NCBI RefSeq assembly: GCF_009192995.1
Contig: NZ_SDID01000002.1
Coordinates: 1-64,000 of the forward strand
Length of the DNA stretch: 64,000 bases
Direction of reading: 5' to 3'
DNA from: Sulfurimonas indica
GTDB lineage: Bacteria > Campylobacterota > Campylobacteria > Campylobacterales > Sulfurimonadaceae
Position numbers and translations under genes: made by a program. The notes below the pieces were generated by a model. That model saw only the letters and a list, made by a program, of their open reading frames with translations. It made no database searches and had not been told where the DNA came from. Numbering within the stretch: the stretch's first letter is position 1; each line of letters begins with the position of its first letter. Shown here piece after piece: positions 48,385 through 56,618 of the stretch.

Positions 48385-48612
48385 ATGATAAAAATTTTAT
48401 TAGCTTTTGCTACGTTTTTTGCCTTTAGTGCTTGTTCACAGATAGAAGTAAATGCAACCATGTGTGACCAGATTGCTTCAGACCCAACTGCACCGAAGAT
48501 ACCGCAAGAGTGTAGAGACTACAATGAAGAAGAGGCAGACAAAGCGTTTAATAAAGTAATTGAAGAGAAAAAAGTATCTGATAAAGATATAGAATTCAGT
48601 AGAGAAAAGTAG
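48385..48612 (+). CDS. Small putative lipoprotein, 75 residues
   Basis: An N-terminal hydrophobic stretch (about residues 3-15) ends in FSAC, a usable lipobox with Cys17 as the acylated residue. The mature part has two more cysteines (Cys27 and Cys43) that could bond, and an acidic-lysine C-terminus. I do not recognise the family. It starts 8 bases after thyX. Confidence 0.65.
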   Translation: MIKILLAFATFFAFSACSQIEVNATMCDQIASDPTAPKIPQECRDYNEEEADKAFNKVIEEKKVSDKDIEFSREK

Positions 48613-48618
48613 TATAAT
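48613..48618 (+). promoter_or_regulatory. -10 element for the structured leader of phnA
   Basis: TATAAT directly after the lipoprotein stop; transcription would begin near 48625, giving a leader of about 139 bases. Confidence 0.65.
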
Positions 48619-48624
48619 TCAAAA

Positions 48625-48763
48625 AAATTTAGAGCACCAGGGTGTGAGGGCACTCCGCCGAGGAGAACCTAGTGTTAACGTAGTCAAAGGAATTACTTCC
48701 TTTGGCGTTATGATAGAGGGAAGAGGTTCCCTTAAATTGTTGAAAAAATTAAAGGAGAAATAG
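48625..48763 (+). ncRNA. Structured 5' leader of phnA-like gene, riboswitch-like
   Basis: About 139 bases. It has CTCC-GCCGA-GGAG (48653-48665); a long arm TAAC (48676-48679) with a GTA bulge plus GTCAAAGGAA (48683-48692), loop TTAC, then TTCCTTTGGC-GTTA (48697-48710); and near the end two mutually exclusive stems: GAACCT (48665-48670) with AGGTTC (48724-48729), or AGGGAA (48717-48722) with TTCCCT (48727-48732). Competing stems before a gene with AGGAG (48753-48757) suggest a regulatory switch. I could not match it to a known riboswitch class. Confidence 0.55.
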
Positions 48764-49294
48764 ATGGCAAGAAGTGAAGTTTGTGAACTTTGTGGCAGTA
48801 GTGAAGATGTAACTTTAATGGAGTTACCGGTAAGTGATGGAAGTGAAGATCAAAGTGTTTATGTATGTACAAACTGTAAAGCTCAAATTGAGAGCGGTGA
48901 TCTTGATGAGACACATTTTAACTGTTTAAATGATGCAATGTGGTCGGAAGTTCCTGCTGTTAAGGTAATGGCTTATATCTTATGGAACAAGCTCGGTCGT
49001 CAAGATATGCTTGATATGATGTATCTCGAAGAAGATGAGTTGAAACTTGCTGAGCAGGCAATTCATGCTGATGCTAACAAACTTGTCTATAAAGATGCAA
49101 ACGGTGTTGAACTTCACGCAGGTGATTCTATTGTAATACTCAAAGATTTAGAGGTTAAGGGTGCAGGTTTTACTGCAAAACGTGGTACCACTGTAACGCG
49201 TATCGCTTTAGCACCAAATGACCCGACACATGTCGAAGGTCGTGTTAACGGAACAAAAATCTTCATAAAAACTGAATTTATTAAAAAAGCATAA
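48764..49294 (+). CDS. PhnA-type zinc-ribbon protein
   Basis: A 176-residue PhnA-domain protein. The N-terminal zinc ribbon has Cys7/Cys10 (CELC) and Cys35/Cys38 (CTNC). The C-terminal domain has GDSIVILKDLEVKG and KTEFIKK, typical of PhnA. The name comes from the alkylphosphonate operon but the protein has no established role in phosphonate use, and no phn genes are nearby. A long structured leader precedes it. Its stop overlaps the dgt-like start (ATG at 49294), so the two are coupled. Confidence 0.87.
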   Translation: MARSEVCELCGSSEDVTLMELPVSDGSEDQSVYVCTNCKAQIESGDLDETHFNCLNDAMWSEVPAVKVMAYILWNKLGRQDMLDMMYLEEDELKLAEQAIHADANKLVYKDANGVELHAGDSIVILKDLEVKGAGFTAKRGTTVTRIALAPNDPTHVEGRVNGTKIFIKTEFIKKA

Positions 49295-50361
49295 TGCAGC
49301 CATACGAGCGTTTTTATAAAATAGACAATGACTTTAGAAACCCTTATGCAAGGGATCGTGACAGAATTATTCACTCAGGAAGTTTTCGAAAACTGGAGTA
49401 TAAGACACAGGTCTTTTTAAACCATGAGGGTGATTTCTTTAGAACACGTCTTACGCACTCTATAGAGGTTTCTCAAATCGCTCGCTCCATTACCAACCAG
49501 CTTGGGCTCAATGAATCTTTAGCAGAAGCAATTGCTTTGGCACATGACTTGGGACATACACCTTTTGGGCATGTTGGTGGTGATACATTAGATGAGTGTC
49601 TCAAAGCTGATGGTTATAGCAATGGGTTTGAGCATAATTTTCAAAGTTTTCGTGTTGTAACAAAACTGGAAAAACGTTATAGCGGTTTTGACGGCTTAAA
49701 TCTTACTTTTGCCACTCTAGAAGGCATTCTAAAGCACTCTTATCCTTATAAAAAAGCATTTTTACCTCAGAATATCGACAAACAGTTTGACTTACAGAAA
49801 CATCCTACATATGAAGCGATGGTGGTTGACCGTGCTGATGAGATAGCTTATATGAGTCATGATATAGATGATGGTGTGCACTCCGGACTTATAACATTTG
49901 AAGATCTGCGTGAGAGTGAGTTGGCTGTAGAGATACTGCAAAAAGTTGAAGCTGAAGGTGTAACAGATGCAAATGATGAGATGTTTCGTTATCGTTTTAG
50001 TTCACACCTTATCAATCATCTCGTTTATTCACTTTTGGACTACTCCAAAGAGCGAGTGGATGATAAAGAGGAGATGCCCATTGGTTTTGACAAGGCCTTA
50101 GAGACACAAATCAAAAAGCTCAAAAAACTACTCTTTCATAAAATGTACCAGCATAAAAATATTGTTAGACGTATGTATGCCGGTAAACAGGCTGTAAAAG
50201 GTCTCTATAAAGGTCTGATGGAAGAAGAAAAGATGCTCCCTTCTTTTTATTATAAACAGTTAGATATTCGTCCAAAGCATCGTGTTGTTGCAGATTATAT
50301 CGCAAGTATGAGTGACAGATATGCACTCAATTTTCATAACGAAATGTATGGGAAGTTATAG
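49294..50361 (+). CDS. dgt: dGTP triphosphohydrolase-like HD protein
   Basis: A 355-residue HD-domain dNTP triphosphohydrolase. Metal ligands His55 (LTHSIEVS), His84-Asp85 (AHDLGHTPFGH) and a later Asp in YMSHDIDDG fit the family. The N-terminal DRDRIIHSGSFRKLEYKTQVF is diagnostic. It controls dNTP pools by releasing inorganic triphosphate; strict dGTP specificity cannot be read. It is one base coupled to phnA. Confidence 0.88.
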   Translation: MQPYERFYKIDNDFRNPYARDRDRIIHSGSFRKLEYKTQVFLNHEGDFFRTRLTHSIEVSQIARSITNQLGLNESLAEAIALAHDLGHTPFGHVGGDTLDECLKADGYSNGFEHNFQSFRVVTKLEKRYSGFDGLNLTFATLEGILKHSYPYKKAFLPQNIDKQFDLQKHPTYEAMVVDRADEIAYMSHDIDDGVHSGLITFEDLRESELAVEILQKVEAEGVTDANDEMFRYRFSSHLINHLVYSLLDYSKERVDDKEEMPIGFDKALETQIKKLKKLLFHKMYQHKNIVRRMYAGKQAVKGLYKGLMEEEKMLPSFYYKQLDIRPKHRVVADYIASMSDRYALNFHNEMYGKL

Positions 50362-51574
50362 CTTGTTACGACTGTTCTTCTCTTTATTACTTTTAAATGT
50401 TGTTCTTTTGGCAGCTGAGACAACAGAGGATACCAACACCACTGTTGTAAATTCTAATGAGCTGATAGAGATAGAAGACACTTCGGGTCTTTCAGAAGAT
50501 GAGGTCAGACAAATTGCAAAAAAGATAGATAAAAAAGAACAGCAGAAAAAACTCCATAGAAAAGTTCGATGGGAAGAGCTCTCTCCAACACCTATAAAGA
50601 GAGACTGGATACGAACGAAATCAGGTGAATGGTTTTGCGGTAAGATAAAAGCACTTTATGATGATAAACTAGAGTTTGACAGTGATGAGATAGGGCTTCA
50701 TACCTTTGACTTTGATGATATTATAATGATTAAAAGCTATCAACTTATCAGTGTAAACGTAGAGAACCTTGCCTCTATTACAGGTATATTACGTCTTAAT
50801 GGAGATAAGGTTACCATCATTCAAGGGGAAGAGAAGTATGAGTTTAAAAAATCTGATATCGTCTCTTTTGCTCCTGATGCCGAGCTGGAAAAAAACTACT
50901 GGTCAGGAAAAATTACACTTAATTTTGACCTACGAAGCGGTAATACTGATCAGTTTGATTATGCAGCACAGGCAAACTTAAAACGTCGTACAGCCGTCTC
51001 TAGCCTCTCTCTTGATTATCTTGGTCGTATCTCTTTTAAAGATAATGAAGAGATAGCAAATGATCATCGTGTCAATGAGAAATATGACAGATATATAACA
51101 CGTTATTTTTTCTGGACACCTGTTTTTAGTGAATTTTACACAGATAAATATAAAAATATCAGAGAGCAAATCACAGTAGGTATGGGGCTTGGATATACAG
51201 TCGTGGACACAAAAGATATCTTTTGGAATTTTTCAGGTGGTCCTGCTGTTGTCTATACACGCTTTTATACGGTCGAGGATGGTAAAAAAAGTGAAAATTA
51301 CTCTCCGGCACTGGAAATCAGTACAAAATATGAGCAGCAGCTCACATCCATTACCGACTTTACCTATAACTACAAACTAACACTCTCAAATAAAGAATCA
51401 GGTATTTACAAACACCATATGATTTTGAAGTTTGAAAATAAACTTTTAAGTTGGCTTGATATTGATATAACAGGAATTTGGGACTATGTACATGCTCCAC
51501 AGTCTGATGTGAGTGGTGTTATACCGAAAAAGAACGACTATCAGCTCCTTATCGGTCTTGGTATAGAGTTTTAG
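50348..51574 (+). CDS. DUF481-type outer-membrane barrel protein
   Basis: A 408-residue exported protein. I choose ATG 50348, which gives a normal signal peptide (SLLRLFFSLLLLNVVLLAAE). The first in-frame Met at 50312 only adds residues inside dgt. Residues about 25-100 are charged. The C-terminal half (from about 180) is DUF481 beta-barrel repeats such as NFDLRSGNTDQFDYAAQANLK and ends in IEF, as outer-membrane barrels often do. Its function is unknown. It overlaps the dgt stop by 14 bases. Confidence 0.8.
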   Translation: MGSYSLLRLFFSLLLLNVVLLAAETTEDTNTTVVNSNELIEIEDTSGLSEDEVRQIAKKIDKKEQQKKLHRKVRWEELSPTPIKRDWIRTKSGEWFCGKIKALYDDKLEFDSDEIGLHTFDFDDIIMIKSYQLISVNVENLASITGILRLNGDKVTIIQGEEKYEFKKSDIVSFAPDAELEKNYWSGKITLNFDLRSGNTDQFDYAAQANLKRRTAVSSLSLDYLGRISFKDNEEIANDHRVNEKYDRYITRYFFWTPVFSEFYTDKYKNIREQITVGMGLGYTVVDTKDIFWNFSGGPAVVYTRFYTVEDGKKSENYSPALEISTKYEQQLTSITDFTYNYKLTLSNKESGIYKHHMILKFENKLLSWLDIDITGIWDYVHAPQSDVSGVIPKKNDYQLLIGLGIEF

Positions 51575-51661
51575 ATTTTCTTTATTAATTGTACCCCTAT
51601 TGAGAGTATAGTTGTAATGTTGAAATGTTTTTTGAAGATTGAAGTGTCAAGAGAGAAAACG

Positions 51662-51677
51662 AAAGCCCGAAGGCTTT
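51662..51677 (-). terminator. rpsU terminator with TTCG tetraloop
   Basis: Read on the minus strand: AAAGCC, TTCG, GGCTTT, then CGTTTTC, just past the rpsU stop. Confidence 0.75.
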
Positions 51678-51681
51678 TCGT

Positions 51682-51894
51682 TTACAGGCGTGATTCGTAA
51701 CGTCTCATCATATAAAGACGTTTAAGCATTTTCTTACGAGATGCAATTTTGAATTTCTTACGCTTTTCAGTTTCAGTTTCGTGGAAACGGCGAGCACGAG
51801 CTTCTGTAACGATTAAGTTACGGTCAGTCTGCTTCTTGAAACGTCTGTAAGCTGCATCAAAATTATCATCTTGGCGTAGTACAATACCTGGCAT
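51682..51894 (-). CDS. rpsU: Ribosomal protein S21
   Basis: A 70-residue basic protein of the small subunit. The segment [25 protein letters not shown] is family-typical, and the rest is Lys/Arg-rich. It is a single gene with a terminator. Confidence 0.95.
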   Translation of the reverse strand: MPGIVLRQDDNFDAAYRRFKKQTDRNLIVTEARARRFHETETEKRKKFKIASRKKMLKRLYMMRRYESRL

Positions 51895-51938
51895 ATCACA
51901 TCACCCACTTTCTGTTTAAATTTAGAATGGAAGTATAG

Positions 51939-52127
51939 CTAAATATCTTTTTTATTGCAATCTTTACTGTTTCCAAAGATACATTTACGATTTTTGATAA
52001 GACGATAAACAAAGAAACTAAAAGGGATAAGCGCAAAGCCAAAACTCATATAGGCCTGTGTGAGCAGGCCATGGTCGTAGAAATTATATCCTGCAAGTAG
52101 AATGACAACTGTTATGAGCAGGCACAT
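51939..52127 (-). CDS. Small two-span membrane protein, 62 residues
   Basis: Two hydrophobic segments (about residues 2-14 and 26-43) and a basic Cys-containing tail (NRKCIFGNSKDCNKK). It follows the DUF2892 gene by 9 bases. Not recognised; likely a metal- or stress-related membrane peptide in the same transcript. Confidence 0.6.
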   Translation of the reverse strand: MCLLITVVILLAGYNFYDHGLLTQAYMSFGFALIPFSFFVYRLIKNRKCIFGNSKDCNKKDI

Positions 52128-52136
52128 TAAAATTCC

Positions 52137-52328
52137 TTAATCTTTCTTACACCCTGTATTCAATTTGAAAAAAGGATAAAATGGGCAAAATCCAATAGTA
52201 GCAGTCGCAATTGGAATAATCCCTATACCTGCAACTATATAACTTTGTGTCATGACCCCATAGGCAACTAAGCCTACACCTATGATTGTTCTTATAATTC
52301 TATCAGCTTTTCCTACATTAATACACAT
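52137..52328 (-). CDS. DUF2892 (YgaP-type) membrane protein
   Basis: A 63-residue protein. The N-terminus CINVGKADRIIRTIIGVGLVAYG and the later IGFCPFYPFFKLNTGC match DUF2892 membrane domains, some of which are fused to rhodanese. Two hydrophobic segments are present, and three cysteines are placed at the ends. It lies downstream of a Crp/Fnr gene in the metal-response island. Confidence 0.85.
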   Translation of the reverse strand: MCINVGKADRIIRTIIGVGLVAYGVMTQSYIVAGIGIIPIATATIGFCPFYPFFKLNTGCKKD

Positions 52329-52398
52329 GTCGGTATCCTTTAATTTGATTTACAGGTGTATTGTAGGCTAAAAGCGATTAACATGTCTGTAACATAGG

Positions 52399-53025
52399 TT
52401 ACAGAAGCATTATAGAACCACGAGAGAGTTTAATGATTCCGCTCTTTTCAAGACTTTTTAAAACCTTCGAGATAACTTCACGTGAGCTGCCAAGTTCATT
52501 TGCGATGGTTTCGTGGGTTGTTTGTATCTCTTTTGTATGTTTACTGTTGAGCCAATCCATAATTCTTTCATCAAGTGTTTTAAACTTAATGTCATTAACA
52601 AGCCGAGCAAGACTTTCCATTCTCAATGTATAGATAGAGAAAAGATAGTCCTGATAGGCACTGCTTAGCTGCGCAAGTTTTTTTACATGTTTTGTCGGCA
52701 GTATATAGCCTTGTATGTCTGTGACTGCAACAGCAGAAGCAATGGCTTCTGTTTGGCTCAGTGCTGAAGCAGTATTGACAATACACTGTTCTGCCGGTTT
52801 TAAGTGATAGAGTGTGATTTCATCGGCAGATTCTGATGAGATATAGAGACGGACTTCTCCCTGGGTTAAAAACAAAATAGAGTCACAAATATCACCCTGA
52901 AAAAAGAGTGTTGCTCCTTTTTTTAGATTTACAGGCTTTAGACATGCATCTAAAAAGTTTAAAATATCTGTATCAAGCTTTTCATAAAATGAAAAATTTT
53001 CTAGATTACAAGAGTTTGATTTCAT
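52399..53025 (-). CDS. Crp/Fnr-family regulator, first of two paralogues
   Basis: A 208-residue protein. An N-terminal cyclic-nucleotide-type beta-roll (about residues 20-125) is followed by a winged-helix domain with HETIANELGSSREVISKVLKSLEKSG. Two cysteines, in GDICDSILF and EQCIVNT, are shared with the neighbouring paralogue; no Fnr-type N-terminal Cys cluster exists. The ligand is unknown. Its start overlaps the end of the second paralogue by 20 bases. Confidence 0.88.
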   Translation of the reverse strand: MKSNSCNLENFSFYEKLDTDILNFLDACLKPVNLKKGATLFFQGDICDSILFLTQGEVRLYISSESADEITLYHLKPAEQCIVNTASALSQTEAIASAVAVTDIQGYILPTKHVKKLAQLSSAYQDYLFSIYTLRMESLARLVNDIKFKTLDERIMDWLNSKHTKEIQTTHETIANELGSSREVISKVLKSLEKSGIIKLSRGSIMLL

Positions 53026-53605
53026 CTGCGTCTATAGTGATTATTTCATCGTTTTGGAGACTTTTTAAAATCATCTCAACACTCTCTTTTGATACATTGA
53101 ATGACGTTGCAAGTGCACTCACATCATTTTTTATACTTTTGTCTTTTGTACTTCTAATAAGTCCGATAATTTTGCCATCAAGATCATGAAGTGCTGAAAA
53201 ATTAAGGTTTGCAAGTCCTGTTACATTAAGCGAGTAGATCTCAAAAAGGTAGGAGAGATAAGGTTCTGAGTTTTGTGCAAGGGTTTTGACACTGTACATA
53301 TCCAAGATATACCCTTCTATTTCTGTTTGTGTTACTGCACTTGCTATTGCCGGTGTCTGGCTGAGCATTGAAGCAGTATTGACGATGCACTGATCACCTG
53401 GATAGAGCCTGTAGAGTTCTTTTTGTCCTTTCTCCTGTAGTAGTTGTACCTCACCCGATGTTAAGAATAAAATCGAATCACAAACATCTCCCTCTGCAAA
53501 TAAAAGGGTGTCTTTTGGCACTTTGATAGCTTCTAAATGTTGCTGTAAAAATTCAATGGCTTGGGGTTCTAGTTTTTTATAAAAAGAGAATTTCTCTAAG
53601 CTCAT
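53006..53605 (-). CDS. Crp/Fnr-family regulator, second paralogue
   Basis: A 199-residue paralogue of the previous gene. The beta-roll is well conserved with it (GDVCDSILFLTSGEV, DQCIVNTASMLSQT), but the C-terminal helix-turn-helix (ALATSFNVSKESVEMILKSL) is divergent. It follows arsR by 3 bases. Tandem duplication with diverging DNA-binding parts suggests separate targets. Confidence 0.85.
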   Translation of the reverse strand: MSLEKFSFYKKLEPQAIEFLQQHLEAIKVPKDTLLFAEGDVCDSILFLTSGEVQLLQEKGQKELYRLYPGDQCIVNTASMLSQTPAIASAVTQTEIEGYILDMYSVKTLAQNSEPYLSYLFEIYSLNVTGLANLNFSALHDLDGKIIGLIRSTKDKSIKNDVSALATSFNVSKESVEMILKSLQNDEIITIDADEIKLL

Positions 53606-53608
53606 CTG

Positions 53609-53911
53609 CTACTCCTTGGTACATGTAATAATTGTTGGTAAAGTTTTAATTTCATCTTGAATTGTATCTAAAAAGCAGTTTATTATTCTGCTCTCACGCA
53701 GGGAGTAGAGCATCCACTTCCCGCTCTGTTTGGTTTTGACAATACCAGCCTCACGCATCTGCTTGAGATGACGTGAAACCAAAGGCTGTGAGAGTTTGAG
53801 TGTATCGCATATCTCACAGACACAGAGCTCTGTCTCTCTGTGCATCAGACCTAAAATTTTTACTCTATTGATATCCGAGACTATTTTACCTATTTGAACT
53901 AACTCTTCCAT
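53609..53911 (-). CDS. ArsR-family metal-sensing repressor
   Basis: A 100-residue winged-helix repressor. The metal-binding motif ELCVCEIC contains the CVC of arsenic-sensing ArsR proteins, and the recognition segment SQPLVSRHLKQMREAG is typical. It diverges from the PF03773 permease over an operator-like inverted repeat, and so probably controls it and itself. The inducer may be arsenite or a related thiophilic metal. Confidence 0.92.
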   Translation of the reverse strand: MEELVQIGKIVSDINRVKILGLMHRETELCVCEICDTLKLSQPLVSRHLKQMREAGIVKTKQSGKWMLYSLRESRIINCFLDTIQDEIKTLPTIITCTKE

Positions 53912-53931
53912 CTAATCTCTTTCGAAGTTTT

Positions 53932-53954
53932 ATTATATAACAATTATGTTATAT
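53932..53954. promoter_or_regulatory. ArsR operator with overlapping arsR -10
   Basis: ATATAAC (53935-53941), 6-base spacer, GTTATAT (53948-53954). The minus-strand TATAAT (53932-53937) for arsR overlaps its left arm. This arrangement fits ArsR-family autoregulation. Confidence 0.65.
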
Positions 53955-53980
53955 GAATTATAGCATAGAAAAGAGAGAGC

Positions 53981-55051
53981 ATGGATGTAATCACAAATTT
54001 TTTAACAGCGCTGTTTGATTTAAGCAATGCCATGGCACCCTATATTTTGTTTGGACTTCTGTTTGCCGGAATACTCCATGTTTTTGTGCCCCAGAGTATT
54101 GTAAAAAATCATCTGGGGAAAGATTCTCTGTGGTCGGTTATAAAAGCAACACTCTTTGGAATTCCTCTGCCGGTCTGTTCGTGTGGTGTGATTCCTTTAG
54201 CGGCAGGGATGAAAAAGAGTGGGGCAAGCAATGGAGCAACGCTCTCTTTTCTTATCTCTACACCTATTACAGGAGTAGACTCCATCTTGGCAACTTATGG
54301 TATCTTTGGCTGGATTTTTACACTTTACAGAGTTGTAACCTCTATGATCATCTCTATTATTGCCGGAGTTTTGGCAAATTTTTATGGACAAAATGTGCAA
54401 GATCTCACGCAGGAGGAAGAAAAGGCCTCGAGTTGTGAGAGTGAAAGTTGTTGTTTGAGCTCTTGTGAAAGTGAACAAAAAGAGTCCAAGATAAAATCAG
54501 CACTTATCTATGCCTTTGGTACGCTTTTAGAAGATATTGCTTCACCTCTTTTGCTAGGACTTATGTTTGGTGCGCTCATTACTGTTGTCATTCCTGAGAA
54601 CTTGAGTGATGTTTTACTTGCCTACAGCTGGCTTTCGTATATCATTGTGATTATGATTGCAGTGCCAATGTATGTCTGTGCAACGGCATCACTTCCTATT
54701 GCAGCAGGACTAATGCTTGCAGGGGTGAGCCCGGGAGCTGCTTTTGTCTTTTTAAGTGCGGGACCTGCGACCAATACAGTAACGATTGGGGTTGTTAAAA
54801 AGATGTTAGGCTCTCGTACGCTGATTATCTATCTTGGGACTATCATCGTTGGTTCCATTCTTTTTGGATTGGGGCTTGACGGGCTTTTTGCAGGAGTTGA
54901 TGTAAAAGAGCTTGTTCATATGGATGAAGAAGCAGGAGTCTTTGCGTGGTCTTCAACCGTAGTGTTATGGGGTTTTATTCTCTATTATGTCATCAAAGCC
55001 TCTTTTTTTACAAAGAAAGAGTGTAGCGACGGGAGTTGTTGCTCTAGCTAG
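53981..55051 (+). CDS. PF03773 permease (SO_0444 Cu/Zn efflux / ArsP-like)
   Basis: A 356-residue permease with about eight to ten membrane segments. The PVCSCGVIPLAAGMKKSGAS motif (near residue 65) and the MYVCATASLPIAAGLMLAG repeat are the paired core motifs. The middle loop is Cys-rich (CESESCCLSSCESE, about 149-162) and the C-terminus is KKECSDGSCCSS, likely metal-binding. Members export Cu/Zn (SO_0444 type) or organoarsenicals (ArsP type). It is adjacent to ArsR with a CVC motif, so arsenic is also possible. Confidence 0.85.
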   Translation: MDVITNFLTALFDLSNAMAPYILFGLLFAGILHVFVPQSIVKNHLGKDSLWSVIKATLFGIPLPVCSCGVIPLAAGMKKSGASNGATLSFLISTPITGVDSILATYGIFGWIFTLYRVVTSMIISIIAGVLANFYGQNVQDLTQEEEKASSCESESCCLSSCESEQKESKIKSALIYAFGTLLEDIASPLLLGLMFGALITVVIPENLSDVLLAYSWLSYIIVIMIAVPMYVCATASLPIAAGLMLAGVSPGAAFVFLSAGPATNTVTIGVVKKMLGSRTLIIYLGTIIVGSILFGLGLDGLFAGVDVKELVHMDEEAGVFAWSSTVVLWGFILYYVIKASFFTKKECSDGSCCSS

Positions 55052-55064
55052 GGTATAATAAATC

Positions 55065-55379
55065 ATGAAGAAAAAACTCCTTATACTTTTACTGCTGTTT
55101 TCTATGAGCTTTTCAGTTCTACACGCTTTTGTTATAGAAGCGCTTGATACACATGCATGTCAAGTAAGTGAGTATGTTCATGATATGAGTGACCAAACAG
55201 AGGAGTTCTCAGAGGGAGATATCTGTCATATAGATCACTTCTTTCATATTTCATTCATCATTCCGGAGTTACAGATAGAGCTTTGCTATCAAAATTTTTC
55301 TCAAAAACCTCTATCTCGTAATAAAATCTATGAGTACAGCTCATACGATAACTTCTTAAAACCACCTATCAATTCATAA
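55065..55379 (+). CDS. Small exported protein before the czc genes
   Basis: A 104-residue protein with a signal peptide (MKKKLLILLLLFSMSFSVLHA) and a mature part rich in His, Cys, Asp and Glu (DTHACQVSEYVHDM, GDICHIDHFFHI). It starts 13 bases after the permease stop. I do not recognise the family; its position before an RND operon resembles small periplasmic CzcI-type proteins. A metal-binding role is inferred. Confidence 0.65.
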   Translation: MKKKLLILLLLFSMSFSVLHAFVIEALDTHACQVSEYVHDMSDQTEEFSEGDICHIDHFFHISFIIPELQIELCYQNFSQKPLSRNKIYEYSSYDNFLKPPINS

Positions 55380-55448
55380 TTTTCTCAACCTATAGTTCTG
55401 TAAAAAATGAACAGCATAAAGCATTTCGTATGCAAAAAAAGGAAATAA

Positions 55449-56618
55449 ATGAAAAAATTATGGATAACCCTATTACTGATTATAAGCCTGCAGGCACAAA
55501 CTTTTGAAGATTTTTTAGAAACAGCACTAAAACAATCACCCTACCTGCAAGCAAATAGACTAACGATTGAGCGTGCACAAGAAGAGGCTAGCCTGCTGCA
55601 ACGATATAAAAATCCGATACTCTCTTTAGAGGCTTCAAGGTTTGAAGCTGATGGGTTAAGCAGTGATGGCGGCTATAGAGTAGCCCTAGCACAACCTTTG
55701 CGCCTTTGGGGTGTTGGTGATGACAGAGAGATGTTAGCTTCTGCTACGAAACAAGAGAGTAGAGAGTTTTTCACACTGCAACGTGCACGTTTTATCCAAA
55801 GACTCTCTTTGCTTTATATTGACTATAAGCAAGCAGTTGCCTTAGAAGAGCTCTCACGTGAGGAGCTGGGTATTGCAAAAAAGATCGAGTCAATTGCAAA
55901 AGAGCGCTACCAAGCAGGCAGTAGTGCAAAGGTAAAATATCTCTTGGCAAAACTTGATACAAAACGTGCAGATAATAGCTATGCACAAAAAGCACTGCAA
56001 AGAGTTACTGCCTATTATGACCTGCTAGCACTCAGTGGTGTGGAAGAAGAGCCAAGTTTGGAGAGTAGGTATGAGTTTAAACTTTTGCGAACTGATTCAT
56101 TTCAGAACTCTGCCGAACTCTCTTACCAAGAAGCGCAGAAGCAAAAAGCATTGGCAGATGCAAAACTGCAAGGCAATAAAATAGAGTGGGTGAATCTCTA
56201 TATGGAGTATGAAAAAGAGCCGGATCAAAAAATCACACGACTTGGTTTAGATATTCCCTTAGCTGTTTTCAATACAAAAAAAGAGGAAAAAGCGCTTGCA
56301 AGAGTTCAAGCAAAACAAAACAGCCTCCTTTTACAAAACCAAAAACGACTGCTCTTTATTGCCCTAAAACGAATGGAACAAGAGTTACAACAACTTCAGA
56401 AACTTAAAAGCAGAACAACAGAGCTTTACAATGCGCAAAAAGAGATGCTTGCGATGTATGAAGATGGGTACAAAATAGCAAATATCAAACTTATTGAACT
56501 GCAAAACCTTAAATCTCAGATGATAGAGACGAAAGAAAAAGCGATTTTATTGCAGAGTCAAATAGATACAAACATAGTCAATTACAACTATAATGCAGGA
56601 GCATATAATGAAAAATAA
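55449..56618 (+). CDS. TolC-family outer-membrane efflux protein (CzcC-like)
   Basis: A 389-residue protein. A signal peptide (about residues 1-16, ending LQAQT) precedes two long alpha-helical regions with heptad-like repeats (residues about 20-200 and 205-385), as in TolC. It is the first gene of a CzcCBA-like tripartite efflux operon. The adaptor gene overlaps its last 11 bases. Confidence 0.88.
   Translation: MKKLWITLLLIISLQAQTFEDFLETALKQSPYLQANRLTIERAQEEASLLQRYKNPILSLEASRFEADGLSSDGGYRVALAQPLRLWGVGDDREMLASATKQESREFFTLQRARFIQRLSLLYIDYKQAVALEELSREELGIAKKIESIAKERYQAGSSAKVKYLLAKLDTKRADNSYAQKALQRVTAYYDLLALSGVEEEPSLESRYEFKLLRTDSFQNSAELSYQEAQKQKALADAKLQGNKIEWVNLYMEYEKEPDQKITRLGLDIPLAVFNTKKEEKALARVQAKQNSLLLQNQKRLLFIALKRMEQELQQLQKLKSRTTELYNAQKEMLAMYEDGYKIANIKLIELQNLKSQMIETKEKAILLQSQIDTNIVNYNYNAGAYNEK

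Noticed and set aside
48625-48763. Assigning the phnA leader to molybdenum-cofactor, TPP, lysine or SRP RNA
   Set aside because: The CTCCGCCGAGGAG hairpin looked suggestive, but the remaining consensus bases of these classes are not present.
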